Counted from the stretch's first letter, positions 52,062 to 61,101 are shown. The stretch is DNA of 64,000 bases from DAOTWP01 sp034435675 (GCA_034435675.1 DAOTWP010000155.1:1-64000); one strand, 5' to 3'. Numbers and translations: made by a program. Notes: generated by a model not told the origin, from the letters alone.

Positions 52062-53201
52062 CTACAATGCCACCAGCGCCGCCGCCTGCCGTGCCAGCGC
52101 TTCCGCCGCTGCGACATTCTCGCCCAGCACGGTCACATGCCCCATCTTGCGCCCCGGACGCACCTCGCGTTTAGCGTAAATGTGCAGATGCGCGCCCGGC
52201 ACCGCCAGCGCCGCGCGAATGCCATGCGGGTCTGCTGCGCCAGCGCGTGCCCCCAGTAGATTGACCATTACCGCCCCCGAAGTGCGCAGCGCCGTGTCGC
52301 CCAGTGGATAACCCAGTACAGCGCGCAGGTGATTCTCAAACTGCGAGGTCAGACACGCCTCGATGCTGTAATGCCCGCTGTTGTGCGGACGCGGCGCGAT
52401 CTCGTTATACAGCACGCCCCCATCCGCCAGCAGGAACAGTTCGACACCGAATACGCCCACACCGTTGACTGCCTCCACCGCCCGCAGCGCAATGTCGTTT
52501 GCCGCCCGCGCCGTCGCTGCGGGCACGTCCGCCGGCGCGCGCACCACATGACAGATATGCTGCTGCTGTACCGTTTCAACCAGCGGGTAGAGCCGGGTTT
52601 CGCCGTCCTGCCCGCGCACGACCATCAACGCCAGTTCGCGCGCAAACGGCACCCACGCCTCCGCCAGCAGCGCCCGCCCGCGGTCCGCGCCCAACCGCCC
52701 CCATGCAGCGGGCAAGTCGTCGGGGCTGCGCAGCGTGGCATTGCCGTAGCCGTCATAGCCATCCCGCCGCGCCTTAAGCAGCAGCGGATAACCGAACCGT
52801 TCGCCCGCTGCCAGCACATCCGCCGGCGTGCTGACCGCACAAAACGCCGGGACGGGAATGCCCACCGCCTGCATTGTCTGCTTCTGCACCAGCTTGTCCT
52901 GCACCTGTGCCAGCGTGTCCGCCGCAGGGTACACCGGCAGCCCCAGCGCGTTCAGCCTGTGCAGCACGCCCGCGTCCACAAATTCGTTTTCCAGCGTCAC
53001 CACGTCGCACAGGGCGGCAAACTGCGCCAGCGCTGCCTCGTCCTCCCACGCGCCGACCACCTGTCTGTGCGTCAGCCGCGCGGCAGGGCTGTCCGCCGTG
53101 CGCTCAAACACCGCCGTGCCGATGCCCAGCGACACCGCTGCCTGTGTCAGCATCTGCGCAAGCTGTCCACCACCAAGAATACCGAGGGTTAATGTCGTCA
53201 T
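52062..53201 (-). CDS. purK: 5-(carboxyamino)imidazole ribonucleotide synthase
   Basis: A 379-aa ATP-grasp enzyme that makes N5-CAIR from AIR, bicarbonate and ATP, supplying PurE. N-terminus LGILGGGQLAQMLTQAA, then DVVTLENEFVD, LLKARRDGYDGYGN, VFGVELFLLADGGVLYNEIAPRPHNSGHYSIEAC and GHVTVLGEN. ATG at 53201 chosen because the GGGQL motif must lie within the first dozen residues. The longer frame reaches back through the promoter and into the divergent peptidase gene. Confidence 0.95.
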   Translation of the reverse strand: MTTLTLGILGGGQLAQMLTQAAVSLGIGTAVFERTADSPAARLTHRQVVGAWEDEAALAQFAALCDVVTLENEFVDAGVLHRLNALGLPVYPAADTLAQVQDKLVQKQTMQAVGIPVPAFCAVSTPADVLAAGERFGYPLLLKARRDGYDGYGNATLRSPDDLPAAWGRLGADRGRALLAEAWVPFARELALMVVRGQDGETRLYPLVETVQQQHICHVVRAPADVPAATARAANDIALRAVEAVNGVGVFGVELFLLADGGVLYNEIAPRPHNSGHYSIEACLTSQFENHLRAVLGYPLGDTALRTSGAVMVNLLGARAGAADPHGIRAALAVPGAHLHIYAKREVRPGRKMGHVTVLGENVAAAEALARQAAALVAL

Positions 53202-53231
53202 GGGCAGAATGATATAATTGCCGTCAATGTC

Positions 53232-53250
53232 CGTAAACGGGAAGTTTACG
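53232..53250. promoter_or_regulatory. Inverted repeat between purK and the M23 peptidase
   Basis: CGTAAAC-GGGAA-GTTTACG is a perfect 7-bp inverted repeat in the short divergent gap, ending one base before the peptidase ATG and 31 bases upstream of purK. It may be an operator affecting one or both genes. Confidence 0.4.
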
Positions 53251-54951
53251 ATGAGGCTGTTGAACCTTCTCCTGAAACGCTGCATTCCTGCGCTGCTGGC
53301 TGTGCTCAGTTTTACCAGCACAATGCCCGCTGCTGCGCAAAGCGGGGGCAAACCGCTGGTCATGCCCGTTGCCGTGCCGCCCGGTCCGTCAACATGGCTG
53401 ATGGGGCAGCTTTACGGCAACACCACCGGCGCGTACAACTTCGGCAGCCAGTGGTACGAGGCGGGGCAGGGGCTGCACTTTGGCATCGATATTTCCATGC
53501 CCTGCGGCACACCGCTGGTGGCAATGGCGGACGGCGAAATCGCCTTTGTGGACAACTTTGGCTTCGGCTCGCGCCCGCACAATTTGCTCATCCGCCATCC
53601 GCAGCACAACCTGATTGTGCTCTACGGGCATCTGCTGGAACGCCCTACACTGGTTGAGGGGCAGTTTGTAGCGCAGGGGCAGCAGGTCGCGCTCAGCGGC
53701 GACCCCGATTCGACCTGCGACTCACGCCCGCACCTGCATCTGGAAGTGCGCTCGCTGGATTACCGCACGGCGTACAATCCAATCGATTACATTGACGCCA
53801 ACTGGCACGCGCTGGCGGCATTCGGCGCGTTTGGCTACCCGCTGTTCCAGATGGATCTGACCAACCCCCGCCGCTGGATGCGGTTGGATGACCAACCAGC
53901 AACCGCTTTCGGCGGCGCACGGCTGAACGACTACGCCGTCAGCTACCCACCCGCCAACGCAGAACGCCCGCCAGCCAGCGCGCCACTGTTCCGCAGCGCA
54001 GGCGAACTGCCGCAGGACAGCAGCGTCACCCTGACACAGATCACCCGCGACGGCTGCTGCGCCCACCCGCAGTGGAGTGCCACCGATCCTGACCGCTTCT
54101 ATGTGATGGACGGCGTACCCGGCGAACGCGCCCAGGTCTACGGCTGGTCGGCGTCCCAGGTTGCCCCGCTGGAAAATCTGGGGCTGGCTCCCCTGCCTGC
54201 GCGCTCACCTGATGGCACACACGCCATCATCCGCGACGGTGGTCAGGTCTACATCCGCCGGGCAGCAGACAATGCCGCCTGGACAGTGCCAACGGGCAAC
54301 AATATGCCCGGACTCAACAGCGACAACACGCGCCTGCTGTGGCTTGAACGCAGCGGCGTGAGTGTGCCGGGACAAAGCGCGCCCAATGCGTCGGTGTGGG
54401 TCAGCGCTTTCGACGGGCAGAACGCGCGGGTGGTCTTCACTGCGCCCGGCGCAGGCGCGGCATGGCTGGATGAAGCGCGCCTGCTGCTGACCATCCCCGG
54501 CGAAGGGCGGCGCACTACGCTTGCCGTTTATGACACCCGCACAGACACACAGTTCACACTGGGCACATGGGCGTGGCTGCGCGGACTGAGCATCGCGCCG
54601 GGTGGCGGACGCCTGCTGTTCTACATCACTTCTCAGCCGGACATCACCACCAATGGTGTCTTCACTATCGCCACGGTCAGCGGCGCACAGGCGGAACGGC
54701 TGCCCTGGATTGGCGGCTGGCAGTGGCGCGATGCCGACAGCCTCTACTACCTGCCCTATACGCCTGAACAGCCCTACCAGACGCTTGCCTACTATCACAT
54801 TCCCACACGCACCAACCGCACGCTGACCGACGCCACCACGCTGCCATTCCTGATCGCCAATGGGGATTGGGATGTCTCGGCAGATGGGCGGCGAATTCTG
54901 TTCCAGAGTGCCAATGACGGCAACCTGTGGGTGCTGGAGGTGCACGGTTGA
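53251..54951 (+). CDS. Secreted M23 metallopeptidase with C-terminal propeller-like region
   Basis: A 566-aa exported protein: signal peptide (residues 1-31, cut after PAAA), then a LytM/M23 domain (about 65-190) with GLHFGIDISMPCGTPLVAMADGEI (HxxxD zinc ligands), LYGHL and SRPHLHLEV (HxH). All four metal-site residues are present, so it should cut peptidoglycan cross-bridges or peptides. The C-terminal 350 residues contain TolB/WD-like beta repeats (DPDRFYVMDG, SPDGTHAIIRDG, SADGRRILFQS), perhaps for binding. ATG at 53251 chosen; ATG 53227 is also in frame. It overlaps the GH3 gene by four bases. Confidence 0.88.
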   Translation: MRLLNLLLKRCIPALLAVLSFTSTMPAAAQSGGKPLVMPVAVPPGPSTWLMGQLYGNTTGAYNFGSQWYEAGQGLHFGIDISMPCGTPLVAMADGEIAFVDNFGFGSRPHNLLIRHPQHNLIVLYGHLLERPTLVEGQFVAQGQQVALSGDPDSTCDSRPHLHLEVRSLDYRTAYNPIDYIDANWHALAAFGAFGYPLFQMDLTNPRRWMRLDDQPATAFGGARLNDYAVSYPPANAERPPASAPLFRSAGELPQDSSVTLTQITRDGCCAHPQWSATDPDRFYVMDGVPGERAQVYGWSASQVAPLENLGLAPLPARSPDGTHAIIRDGGQVYIRRAADNAAWTVPTGNNMPGLNSDNTRLLWLERSGVSVPGQSAPNASVWVSAFDGQNARVVFTAPGAGAAWLDEARLLLTIPGEGRRTTLAVYDTRTDTQFTLGTWAWLRGLSIAPGGGRLLFYITSQPDITTNGVFTIATVSGAQAERLPWIGGWQWRDADSLYYLPYTPEQPYQTLAYYHIPTRTNRTLTDATTLPFLIANGDWDVSADGRRILFQSANDGNLWVLEVHG

Positions 54952-56588
54952 AGCCGCTGCGACTGTGCCTGCTCATTCTGCCCCTGCTGCTGGCGGCAGC
55001 CCGCGCCCAACCACAGCCGTCCACACCAGCCGCACTGCTGGCAGACATGACGCTGGAGCAAAAAGTTGGGCAGATGTTCTTTGTCAGCCTGTACGGTCAT
55101 GTTGTCACTGACGTGGGGCGCGATTTTCTGCAAACCTACCAGCCGGGCGGCGTGGTTGTCTTTGAGAACAACGCCGGTACGCCGCAGCAGGTCGCCGCGC
55201 TGACCAATGGCTGGCAGCAGAGTATCGCGGACACTGGCGGCATTCCGCTGCTGATCGCGGTGGATCAGGAAATGGGCATCATCATGACGCTGGAAGATCC
55301 CGCGTTCACTGCCTACCCCGCGCCGATGCTGCTGGCAGCAGCGCATGATCCGGCACTGGCGGCACGTACCGGGGCGCAGCTTGCAGGTGAACTGCGCGCA
55401 GTGGGCATTCACATGAACCTCGCGCCGGTTGCCGACCTGAACACCAACCTGAACAACCCGATCATCGGGCGGCGCGCGTGGGGGAGCCTGCCAGCAATCG
55501 TTACCCCCGCGCTGATTGGCTTCATCGGCGGGATGCAGGATGCTGGCGTGCTGGCGACAGTGAAACATTTCCCCGGTCATGGCGACACTGCCGAGGACTC
55601 GCACAGCGCGCTGGCAGTCGTCCCGCATAACCGGGCACGGCTGGACAGCGTGGAACTGGTGCCCTTCCGCGCGGCAATTGAGGGCGGTGTAGGCGCGGTG
55701 ATGGTCGGGCATTTGTGGCTGCCCACGCTGGACGCCGAACCACTGCCCGCGTCGCTGTCGTACCATGTGGTTACCGGGCTGCTGCGCGGCGAAATGGGTT
55801 TTGCCGGGCTGATCGTCACCGACGCGCTGGACATGGGCGCGATTCAGGCTGCTTATGGGCTGCCACAGGCGGCGGTGCTGGCGGTACAAGCAGGCGTGGA
55901 CGTGCTGCTGCCTGGTCCCAACGTGGGACCGGACGGGCAGGCGGCAATGATCCGTGCGGTTGTGGAGGCAGTGCGCAGCGGCGCGATTGCCGAAGCGCAA
56001 ATAGACGAATCCGTGCTGCGCATTCTGCAAGCGAAAGCCCGCTACGGCGTGCTGGACTGGCAGCCGATTGACACGAACGCAGTCCAGATTGACACAGACG
56101 ACGGCGCGGCACTGGTAGATGACATTTTCCGCGCCGGGGTGACGCTGGCGGCGGACAGCGCCGGGCTGCTGCCGGTGGACACCAGCGCCCGTGTACAGAT
56201 TGTCTATCCCGGCAACCGGACCCAAATCTGGCGCGAGTGCAGCGCCTATGCCCCGAATGCCCTGTTTCGCAGTGTAACAGATCGCCCAACACAGGAGGAC
56301 AGCGCCGCAGCGGCGCAGAACGCCCGTTACGCAGCGGACATCACGATTGTCTTTACACAGGATGCCATCAACAACCCCCAACAGGCAGCCCTGGTCAATG
56401 CCCTTCCGGCAGAACAAACGATTGTCGTCGCGCTGGTTTCTCCGTTTGACTGGCAGGTTTTCCCGGCGGTGAGCAGCTATCTGGCAACCTACAGCCCGCT
56501 GCCCCCGGCAGTGACCACTGCCTGCGCCGTGCTGTTTGGTACACAAACGGCAAACGGCGTGCTGCCGGTGATGCTCAGCAGCCCCTGA
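54948..56588 (+). CDS. Secreted glycoside hydrolase family 3 (beta-N-acetylhexosaminidase-like)
   Basis: A 546-aa protein that starts with TTG overlapping the peptidase stop, with GGAGG seven bases upstream. Signal peptide MKPLRLCLLILPLLLAAARA. The catalytic barrel contains LEQKVGQMFFVSLYG, GGVVVFENN, VDQEMG, the NagZ-type KHFPGHGDTAEDSH (about residue 206; general acid His-Asp pair) and IVTDALDMGAI with the nucleophilic Asp. NagZ-like enzymes release GlcNAc from muropeptides. Paired with the M23 peptidase it could degrade cell wall outside the cell. The region after about residue 385 resembles a second GH3 domain. Confidence 0.9.
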   Translation: MKPLRLCLLILPLLLAAARAQPQPSTPAALLADMTLEQKVGQMFFVSLYGHVVTDVGRDFLQTYQPGGVVVFENNAGTPQQVAALTNGWQQSIADTGGIPLLIAVDQEMGIIMTLEDPAFTAYPAPMLLAAAHDPALAARTGAQLAGELRAVGIHMNLAPVADLNTNLNNPIIGRRAWGSLPAIVTPALIGFIGGMQDAGVLATVKHFPGHGDTAEDSHSALAVVPHNRARLDSVELVPFRAAIEGGVGAVMVGHLWLPTLDAEPLPASLSYHVVTGLLRGEMGFAGLIVTDALDMGAIQAAYGLPQAAVLAVQAGVDVLLPGPNVGPDGQAAMIRAVVEAVRSGAIAEAQIDESVLRILQAKARYGVLDWQPIDTNAVQIDTDDGAALVDDIFRAGVTLAADSAGLLPVDTSARVQIVYPGNRTQIWRECSAYAPNALFRSVTDRPTQEDSAAAAQNARYAADITIVFTQDAINNPQQAALVNALPAEQTIVVALVSPFDWQVFPAVSSYLATYSPLPPAVTTACAVLFGTQTANGVLPVMLSSP

Positions 56589-56668
56589 TTACCACAGCAG
56601 GCACGGCTGCCGCAAATGTGCTAGAATAGCCCCCGGATAGAACGCATGTTTTCAGGAGAGGGGGAACG

Positions 56669-57181
56669 ATGCAGAGTCTCGCAGTTTGCATTACACAGTT
56701 AGAACAGCAGGCGCAGGCAGTGCGCGCTATGGTCGCGGGCATCTCGGCTGAGCAGGCGCGCTGGAAACCGGACGCGGAGTCCTGGTCGATTCTGGAAGTG
56801 GTCAATCATCTGGCGGACGAAGAACGCGAGGATTTCCGCACGCGGGTCAAACACGTTCTGGAGCAGGCAGAAGGGCTGCCCCCGCCGATTGACCCGACAG
56901 GCTGGGTGACTGCGCGCCAGTATAACCAGCGCGATCTGGAACCCTCGCTGGCGCAGTTCTTGCAGGAACGCGAACAGTCGCTTGCGTGGCTGCGCGGGTT
57001 GAACATGCCTGAATGGGAACGGGCAGTCGAAGCGCCGTTTGGCAGGATCAGTGCAGGCGATCTGCTGATGGCATGGCTGGCACACGACCTGCTGCACTTG
57101 CGCCAACTGGTCGAACTGCACTACGCCTACCACAAACTTCAGGCAGCGCCCTACAGCGTTGACTACGCCGGAAGCTGGTGA
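56669..57181 (+). CDS. DinB-family putative metal-dependent enzyme
   Basis: A 170-aa four-helix-bundle protein of the DinB/YfiT superfamily: SWSILEVVNHLADEEREDF (first His ligand about residue 50), SAGDLLMAWLAHDLLHLRQLVEL (two further His ligands about residues 133 and 137). Members bind a divalent metal and include thiol-dependent transferases; the specific reaction is unknown. AGGAGAGGGGGAACG precedes the ATG. Confidence 0.85.
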   Translation: MQSLAVCITQLEQQAQAVRAMVAGISAEQARWKPDAESWSILEVVNHLADEEREDFRTRVKHVLEQAEGLPPPIDPTGWVTARQYNQRDLEPSLAQFLQEREQSLAWLRGLNMPEWERAVEAPFGRISAGDLLMAWLAHDLLHLRQLVELHYAYHKLQAAPYSVDYAGSW

Positions 57182-57315
57182 CACGCAGTGCAGGTACATC
57201 TATGACGGCAGATTTAGACTGGCGTGCTTGCAGCCCGCACCTTGTCCCTGACCCGGTTTCAGGTTAACTTTAAAGGGTGACAATTCAATTTAGAAGAACC
57301 TCGGACAAAACACCT

Positions 57316-59565
57316 ATGGGCACACTGAACCCTGATCTGCTCTCCAAAGAGATGGACGACATCATGAACGATGCCGTCGCGTTGAAAGACAAGTACCGCA
57401 AGACAACGCTGATGCCCGAACTGCTGCTGCTGGCGCTGATGCAGCGCCCGGAAACCTCTGCCTCGCGGCTGCTGAGCATGTTCGCCAGCAGTCGGGGCGT
57501 AGACCTGGAACGGCTGGAACGGCAGGTACACCTCGCCGTAGAAAGCCGCCGCGACCAGAGCGGCAACCTCGACTTCACCGCACGCGGCAACAAGTCCGTG
57601 CAGATGTCGCGGCAGACGATCATTGCCATTGACGAAGCGCTGACCGTCGCCAATGCTGGTGATGAGGTGCGCATCGGGGCGGTTCACGTGCTGGCGGCGC
57701 TGGCGGATACACAGATCAGCACCAGCGGGCTGCTGCGGCAGCACGGCATCACGCCCAAAGCGATTTCTGACGCCATCAGCGAACACAGCACCGTGCGCCG
57801 CCGTCCGGACAGCACCGCCCAGGATGTTGTCAACGCGGCTAAGGCGGGCGATCTGCGTGCGGTCTATTTCCGCGAAAATCTGCTGCGCGAGATCATCAAC
57901 ATCCTGACGCAGTCCGTGCGCCGCCACATTATTCTGCTGGGACCGGACGGTGTGGGCAAACGCACACTGGGCTACAGTCTGGGTCTGCTGATGGCTGAAG
58001 GCAAAGGACCATCGGGTTTACAGAGCCTCGTGCAGATCGAAGAAACCGCCCTGCTGGATAACGATCAGGCGGCGATGCGCGCGGGCATGAGCAAAGCGGC
58101 AAACGGCATCCTGTTTATTCCGCATCTGCACCGCTTCTTCGGCGGACCGATCAAAGCAGAGTTCAGCAAATCCACGCCGCTGATTCAAAAGGCGTTCCTG
58201 TCCTCTGACCCGGTGATCATCGGCAGCACTACCGAACTGGAATATAACCAGCGGCTGGCGTCGGTGAGTGCCATTACTGAAAACAGCACCATCGTGCGGG
58301 TGCCAGAGCCTGATCTCGAAGAAACTTTCGAAATCCTCAAGATGATGAAAGCGCATCTCGAAGCGGATTATGGCGTCGAGATCAAAGAGGATGCCCTCAA
58401 GCTGGCAGTGCGGCTTGCCAAACGTTACATGACCACCACGCCCCTGCCGCGCAGCGCCGAACACCTGCTGCACCGCACCGCCGCGATGGTCAACATGAGC
58501 AAACAGGGCAATCTGGCATACAAGCCGGAAACCGGCGACGGCAGCACGCTGGATGCAGAAGACATCACGCTGATTGCCAGCCAGATGACCGGCGTGCCGG
58601 TGAGCAAGCTGGGCGAGGACGAGCGCGTGCGCTATGCCAGCATGGTCGAACACCTGCAGGAACGTATCATCGGGCAGGATCAGGCGGTGCTGGCGGTCAG
58701 CCGCGCGATCAAGACGGCGCGCGTGGGTTTGAAAGACCCCAAACGCCCGATAGGTTCGTTCCTGTTCCTTGGACCGACAGGTGTTGGCAAAACCGAACTG
58801 GCGCGGGTGCTGGCGGAGTTCATGTTTGGCAGCGAAGAAGCGATGCTGCCGCTGGACATGAGCGAATTTAAGGACGAAAGCAGCCTCAACCGCCTGCTCG
58901 GTTCCCCCAGCGGCTATGTGGACAGCGAGTCCGGCGGGCAGTTGACCGAGCGTGTGCGCAAGCAGCCGTATATTATTGTGCTGTTTGACGAGGTGGAAAA
59001 AGCGCACTCGCGCATCATGGACATTCTGCTTCAGGTGATGGAAGAAGGACGCCTGACCGACGGGCGCGGCAACCCGACCTACTTCAGCGAAACCGTAATC
59101 ATTCTGACCAGCAACCTCGGTTCGCAGGAACTCGCCGTCCCGGTGATTGACGACGAAGTGCGCGAGACCGCGATGGAAGAAGTGCGCAGTTGGTTCCGCC
59201 CGGAATTCCTCAACCGTATGGATGAGGTGGTCATGTTCAATTCGCTGTCGGATGATAATCTGCGCAGCATCCTCAAGCTGATGCTCAAGAAAGACCAGCA
59301 GCTTGCCGCCGAACGCGGGCTGAATCTGGAATTCACGGATAAGGCGCTGGAATGGATGCTTGACCAGAACGACGAACCGGAATACGGCGCGCGTCCGCTC
59401 AAGCGCATTATCCGGCGCGAAGTGCGCGAACCCCTGGCGGATTTCCTGCTGCGCGAGAACCCGGCAGCGGGAACCCAGGTGGTTATTGACGCCGTGGGGG
59501 GCAAAAACGCCCGGCTGAAATTCACGGCAACCATCGACGGCAAAGAGCTGAAGATCAAAAAGTAG
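57316..59565 (+). CDS. ClpA/ClpC-like AAA+ protein with a dead first ATPase domain
   Basis: A 749-aa Hsp100-like protein: Clp N-terminal repeat domain (residues 1-140), AAA domain D1 (about 175-400) and D2 (about 440-740). D2 is intact (Walker A GPTGVGKTEL, Walker B VLFDEVEKAH, RPEFLNRMDE arginine finger, YGARPLKRII sensor 2). D1 is degenerate: Walker A GPDGVGKRT, Walker B ILFIPHLH instead of ILFIDE, and no ALERRF arginine fingers. Spacing between D1 and D2 leaves no room for the ClpB middle domain. Start uncertain (GTG 57277 is in frame). A tandem TIR gene starts 19 bases downstream. It probably acts as an unfoldase or as a regulated scaffold for the TIR protein. Confidence 0.85.
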   Translation: MGTLNPDLLSKEMDDIMNDAVALKDKYRKTTLMPELLLLALMQRPETSASRLLSMFASSRGVDLERLERQVHLAVESRRDQSGNLDFTARGNKSVQMSRQTIIAIDEALTVANAGDEVRIGAVHVLAALADTQISTSGLLRQHGITPKAISDAISEHSTVRRRPDSTAQDVVNAAKAGDLRAVYFRENLLREIINILTQSVRRHIILLGPDGVGKRTLGYSLGLLMAEGKGPSGLQSLVQIEETALLDNDQAAMRAGMSKAANGILFIPHLHRFFGGPIKAEFSKSTPLIQKAFLSSDPVIIGSTTELEYNQRLASVSAITENSTIVRVPEPDLEETFEILKMMKAHLEADYGVEIKEDALKLAVRLAKRYMTTTPLPRSAEHLLHRTAAMVNMSKQGNLAYKPETGDGSTLDAEDITLIASQMTGVPVSKLGEDERVRYASMVEHLQERIIGQDQAVLAVSRAIKTARVGLKDPKRPIGSFLFLGPTGVGKTELARVLAEFMFGSEEAMLPLDMSEFKDESSLNRLLGSPSGYVDSESGGQLTERVRKQPYIIVLFDEVEKAHSRIMDILLQVMEEGRLTDGRGNPTYFSETVIILTSNLGSQELAVPVIDDEVRETAMEEVRSWFRPEFLNRMDEVVMFNSLSDDNLRSILKLMLKKDQQLAAERGLNLEFTDKALEWMLDQNDEPEYGARPLKRIIRREVREPLADFLLRENPAAGTQVVIDAVGGKNARLKFTATIDGKELKIKK

Positions 59566-59584
59566 GTGAGGGGATCGTGAGCTG

Positions 59585-60472
59585 ATGCAGGTCTATCTCA
59601 CATATTCGCGGCACGACGGCGAACCGGCAGCAGAACTGCTTGCACAAAGGCTGCGATCTGGCGGTTTTGATGTGATATGGAATATTACCATTCCAGTTAC
59701 GGAACCTAGTTGGGCTGACACGATTATCAACACAATTGACAACGCGGATCTGATTATCATTCTCGTGACTCCGCAGTTGACCGATCACCGTTCGCGTATT
59801 CAGAAAAATGAGGCGGCGTTTGCACATAGTCTTAATAAGCCGATCTTGCCGGTGATTGTTCATCCTGACGCATCGCTGCCATTCTATCTGTTGAACCTGA
59901 ATGCGGTTGATGCATCTGTTGATTTTGAGACTCAGGGGATAGAAAAGGTCATCCACCATCTCAAAACAGTGCCCATTGGTACTGAAACCAGTGACACTGA
60001 AGAGCAGGCAACAACAATCGCACAGGATGTAACTGGGGAAGCACGAAATCGCATTCTGTCCAATGACTCGACAGCGCGCGTATTTATCGCCTATTCGCGC
60101 AAACAGCGTTCAATCGCCAAGGAATTGTCGGAGATGCTGATCCGCAATGGGAAAGCGGTGTTCTGGGATGCGAAGATCAAAGCCGGGGCAATCTGGCGTC
60201 AGACCGTGCAGAAGGCATTGGACGCCGCCACCCACATTATCGTGATTTGGACACCGGACGCGGCACTGTCCGACGAAGTCGAACGCGAAGTGAGTTACGC
60301 TCTGTCCGAGCGCAAGGTAATCGTGCCAATATTGAGCAAAGAAATCCCCAAACTACCCTATCACCTGCATGGACTGCACTACATCATACTTCACGATGAT
60401 GTGGGTACGATTGAAGCGAACTTGATTGAGGCAATTGAGCGCCACGAAGTTGAAGATGATTTGTTTTCATAG
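59585..60472 (+). CDS. Tandem TIR-domain protein
   Basis: A 295-aa protein with two TIR domains and little else. TIR1 is residues 1-125 (MQVYLTYSRHDGEPAAELLA, DNADLIIILVTPQ, KNEAAFAHSLNKPILPVIV). A linker covers 126-160. TIR2 is 160-285 (ARVFIAYSRKQRSIAKELSE, VFWDAKIKAGAIW, THIIVIWTPDAALSDEVERE, RKVIVPILSK). Each keeps a glutamate at the helix where NADase TIRs carry the catalytic residue (QKNEAAF; VEREVSY). Bacterial TIRs cleave NAD+ or make cyclic ADP-ribose signals in phage defence. Base composition, especially 59650-60120, is clearly poorer in G+C than both neighbours, suggesting transfer. Confidence 0.85.
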   Translation: MQVYLTYSRHDGEPAAELLAQRLRSGGFDVIWNITIPVTEPSWADTIINTIDNADLIIILVTPQLTDHRSRIQKNEAAFAHSLNKPILPVIVHPDASLPFYLLNLNAVDASVDFETQGIEKVIHHLKTVPIGTETSDTEEQATTIAQDVTGEARNRILSNDSTARVFIAYSRKQRSIAKELSEMLIRNGKAVFWDAKIKAGAIWRQTVQKALDAATHIIVIWTPDAALSDEVEREVSYALSERKVIVPILSKEIPKLPYHLHGLHYIILHDDVGTIEANLIEAIERHEVEDDLFS

Positions 60473-60487
60473 GACAAAGACAGGACA

Positions 60488-61057
60488 ATGGGCAACGAAA
60501 CACTGCCGAACCGCCCGCTGCCGAACCGCCCGAAAAACGGTTGGCTGGCATGGCAGGCAACCATCGGGCATATCAGCATCAATTTCAGCCGGGATGCCAT
60601 GCTAACCGTCTTCGCCTACCCGGATGAAGGGGAAATTCGCTGGGGCGCGCGCGCAAGCTGGGGGCAGGTTGACGAACACTTCGACGACGCGCCCGCTTTT
60701 GGCGGCGCACTGCGCGAACTGTGGAGCGGCATCGCACAGCGTTACAACATCTTCAACTCGCTGGAATCCGCCGTCAAGCAGCCGGTCAACTATGCCGAGA
60801 AGGAATGGCTGGACAAAGACACAGACACCGTGCTGCAACGACTGCTTACCGTCACTGCCGCCGCGTTTCAGGATCGCTGGAAATTGACCATCTTCTATCA
60901 CCCGGTTGAACGCCCGAATGACCGCGTGGCAGTGCTGCTGAAGGTCGCGGGTGAAGAAGAGCCGGTCGGCGGGCGGGGGGCATCGCTGCTGGACGCCTGC
61001 CGCGAACTGTTCAGCGCGGCGGCACGGCTGTATGCGCCGTTCACTCACTGGGAATGA
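60488..61057 (+). CDS. Unknown protein of the Clp-TIR operon
   Basis: A 189-aa soluble protein, not recognised. It opens with a short repeat (LPNRPLPNRPKNG, from a duplicated 15-bp unit CTGCCGAACCGCCCG), then an alpha/beta region with HISINFSRDAMLTVFAYPDEGEIRWGA, a helical middle and WKLTIFYHPVERPNDRVAVLLK, ending in a helix (SLLDACRELFSAAARLYAPF). No signal peptide or membrane segment. It starts 15 bases after the TIR gene, so it is probably the third component of the same system. Unlike the TIR gene it has ordinary G+C for the window. Confidence 0.7.
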   Translation: MGNETLPNRPLPNRPKNGWLAWQATIGHISINFSRDAMLTVFAYPDEGEIRWGARASWGQVDEHFDDAPAFGGALRELWSGIAQRYNIFNSLESAVKQPVNYAEKEWLDKDTDTVLQRLLTVTAAAFQDRWKLTIFYHPVERPNDRVAVLLKVAGEEEPVGGRGASLLDACRELFSAAARLYAPFTHWE

Positions 61058-61088
61058 CCAGCCGGCAGGGCTGTTCCCGCCTGCTGAA

Positions 61089-61101
61089 CCGCATGATGCG
61101 G
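61089..61101. repeat. 13-bp palindrome between the Clp-TIR operon and phosphomannomutase
   Basis: CCGCATGATGCGG is a perfect palindrome around G, 32 bases after the last gene of the operon. It is too short and lacks a U-tract for a confident terminator. Confidence 0.3.

Noticed and set aside
54204..56546. Long minus-strand frames opposite the M23 and GH3 genes
   Set aside because: Both plus-strand proteins have complete catalytic motifs and signal peptides; the antisense frames have none.
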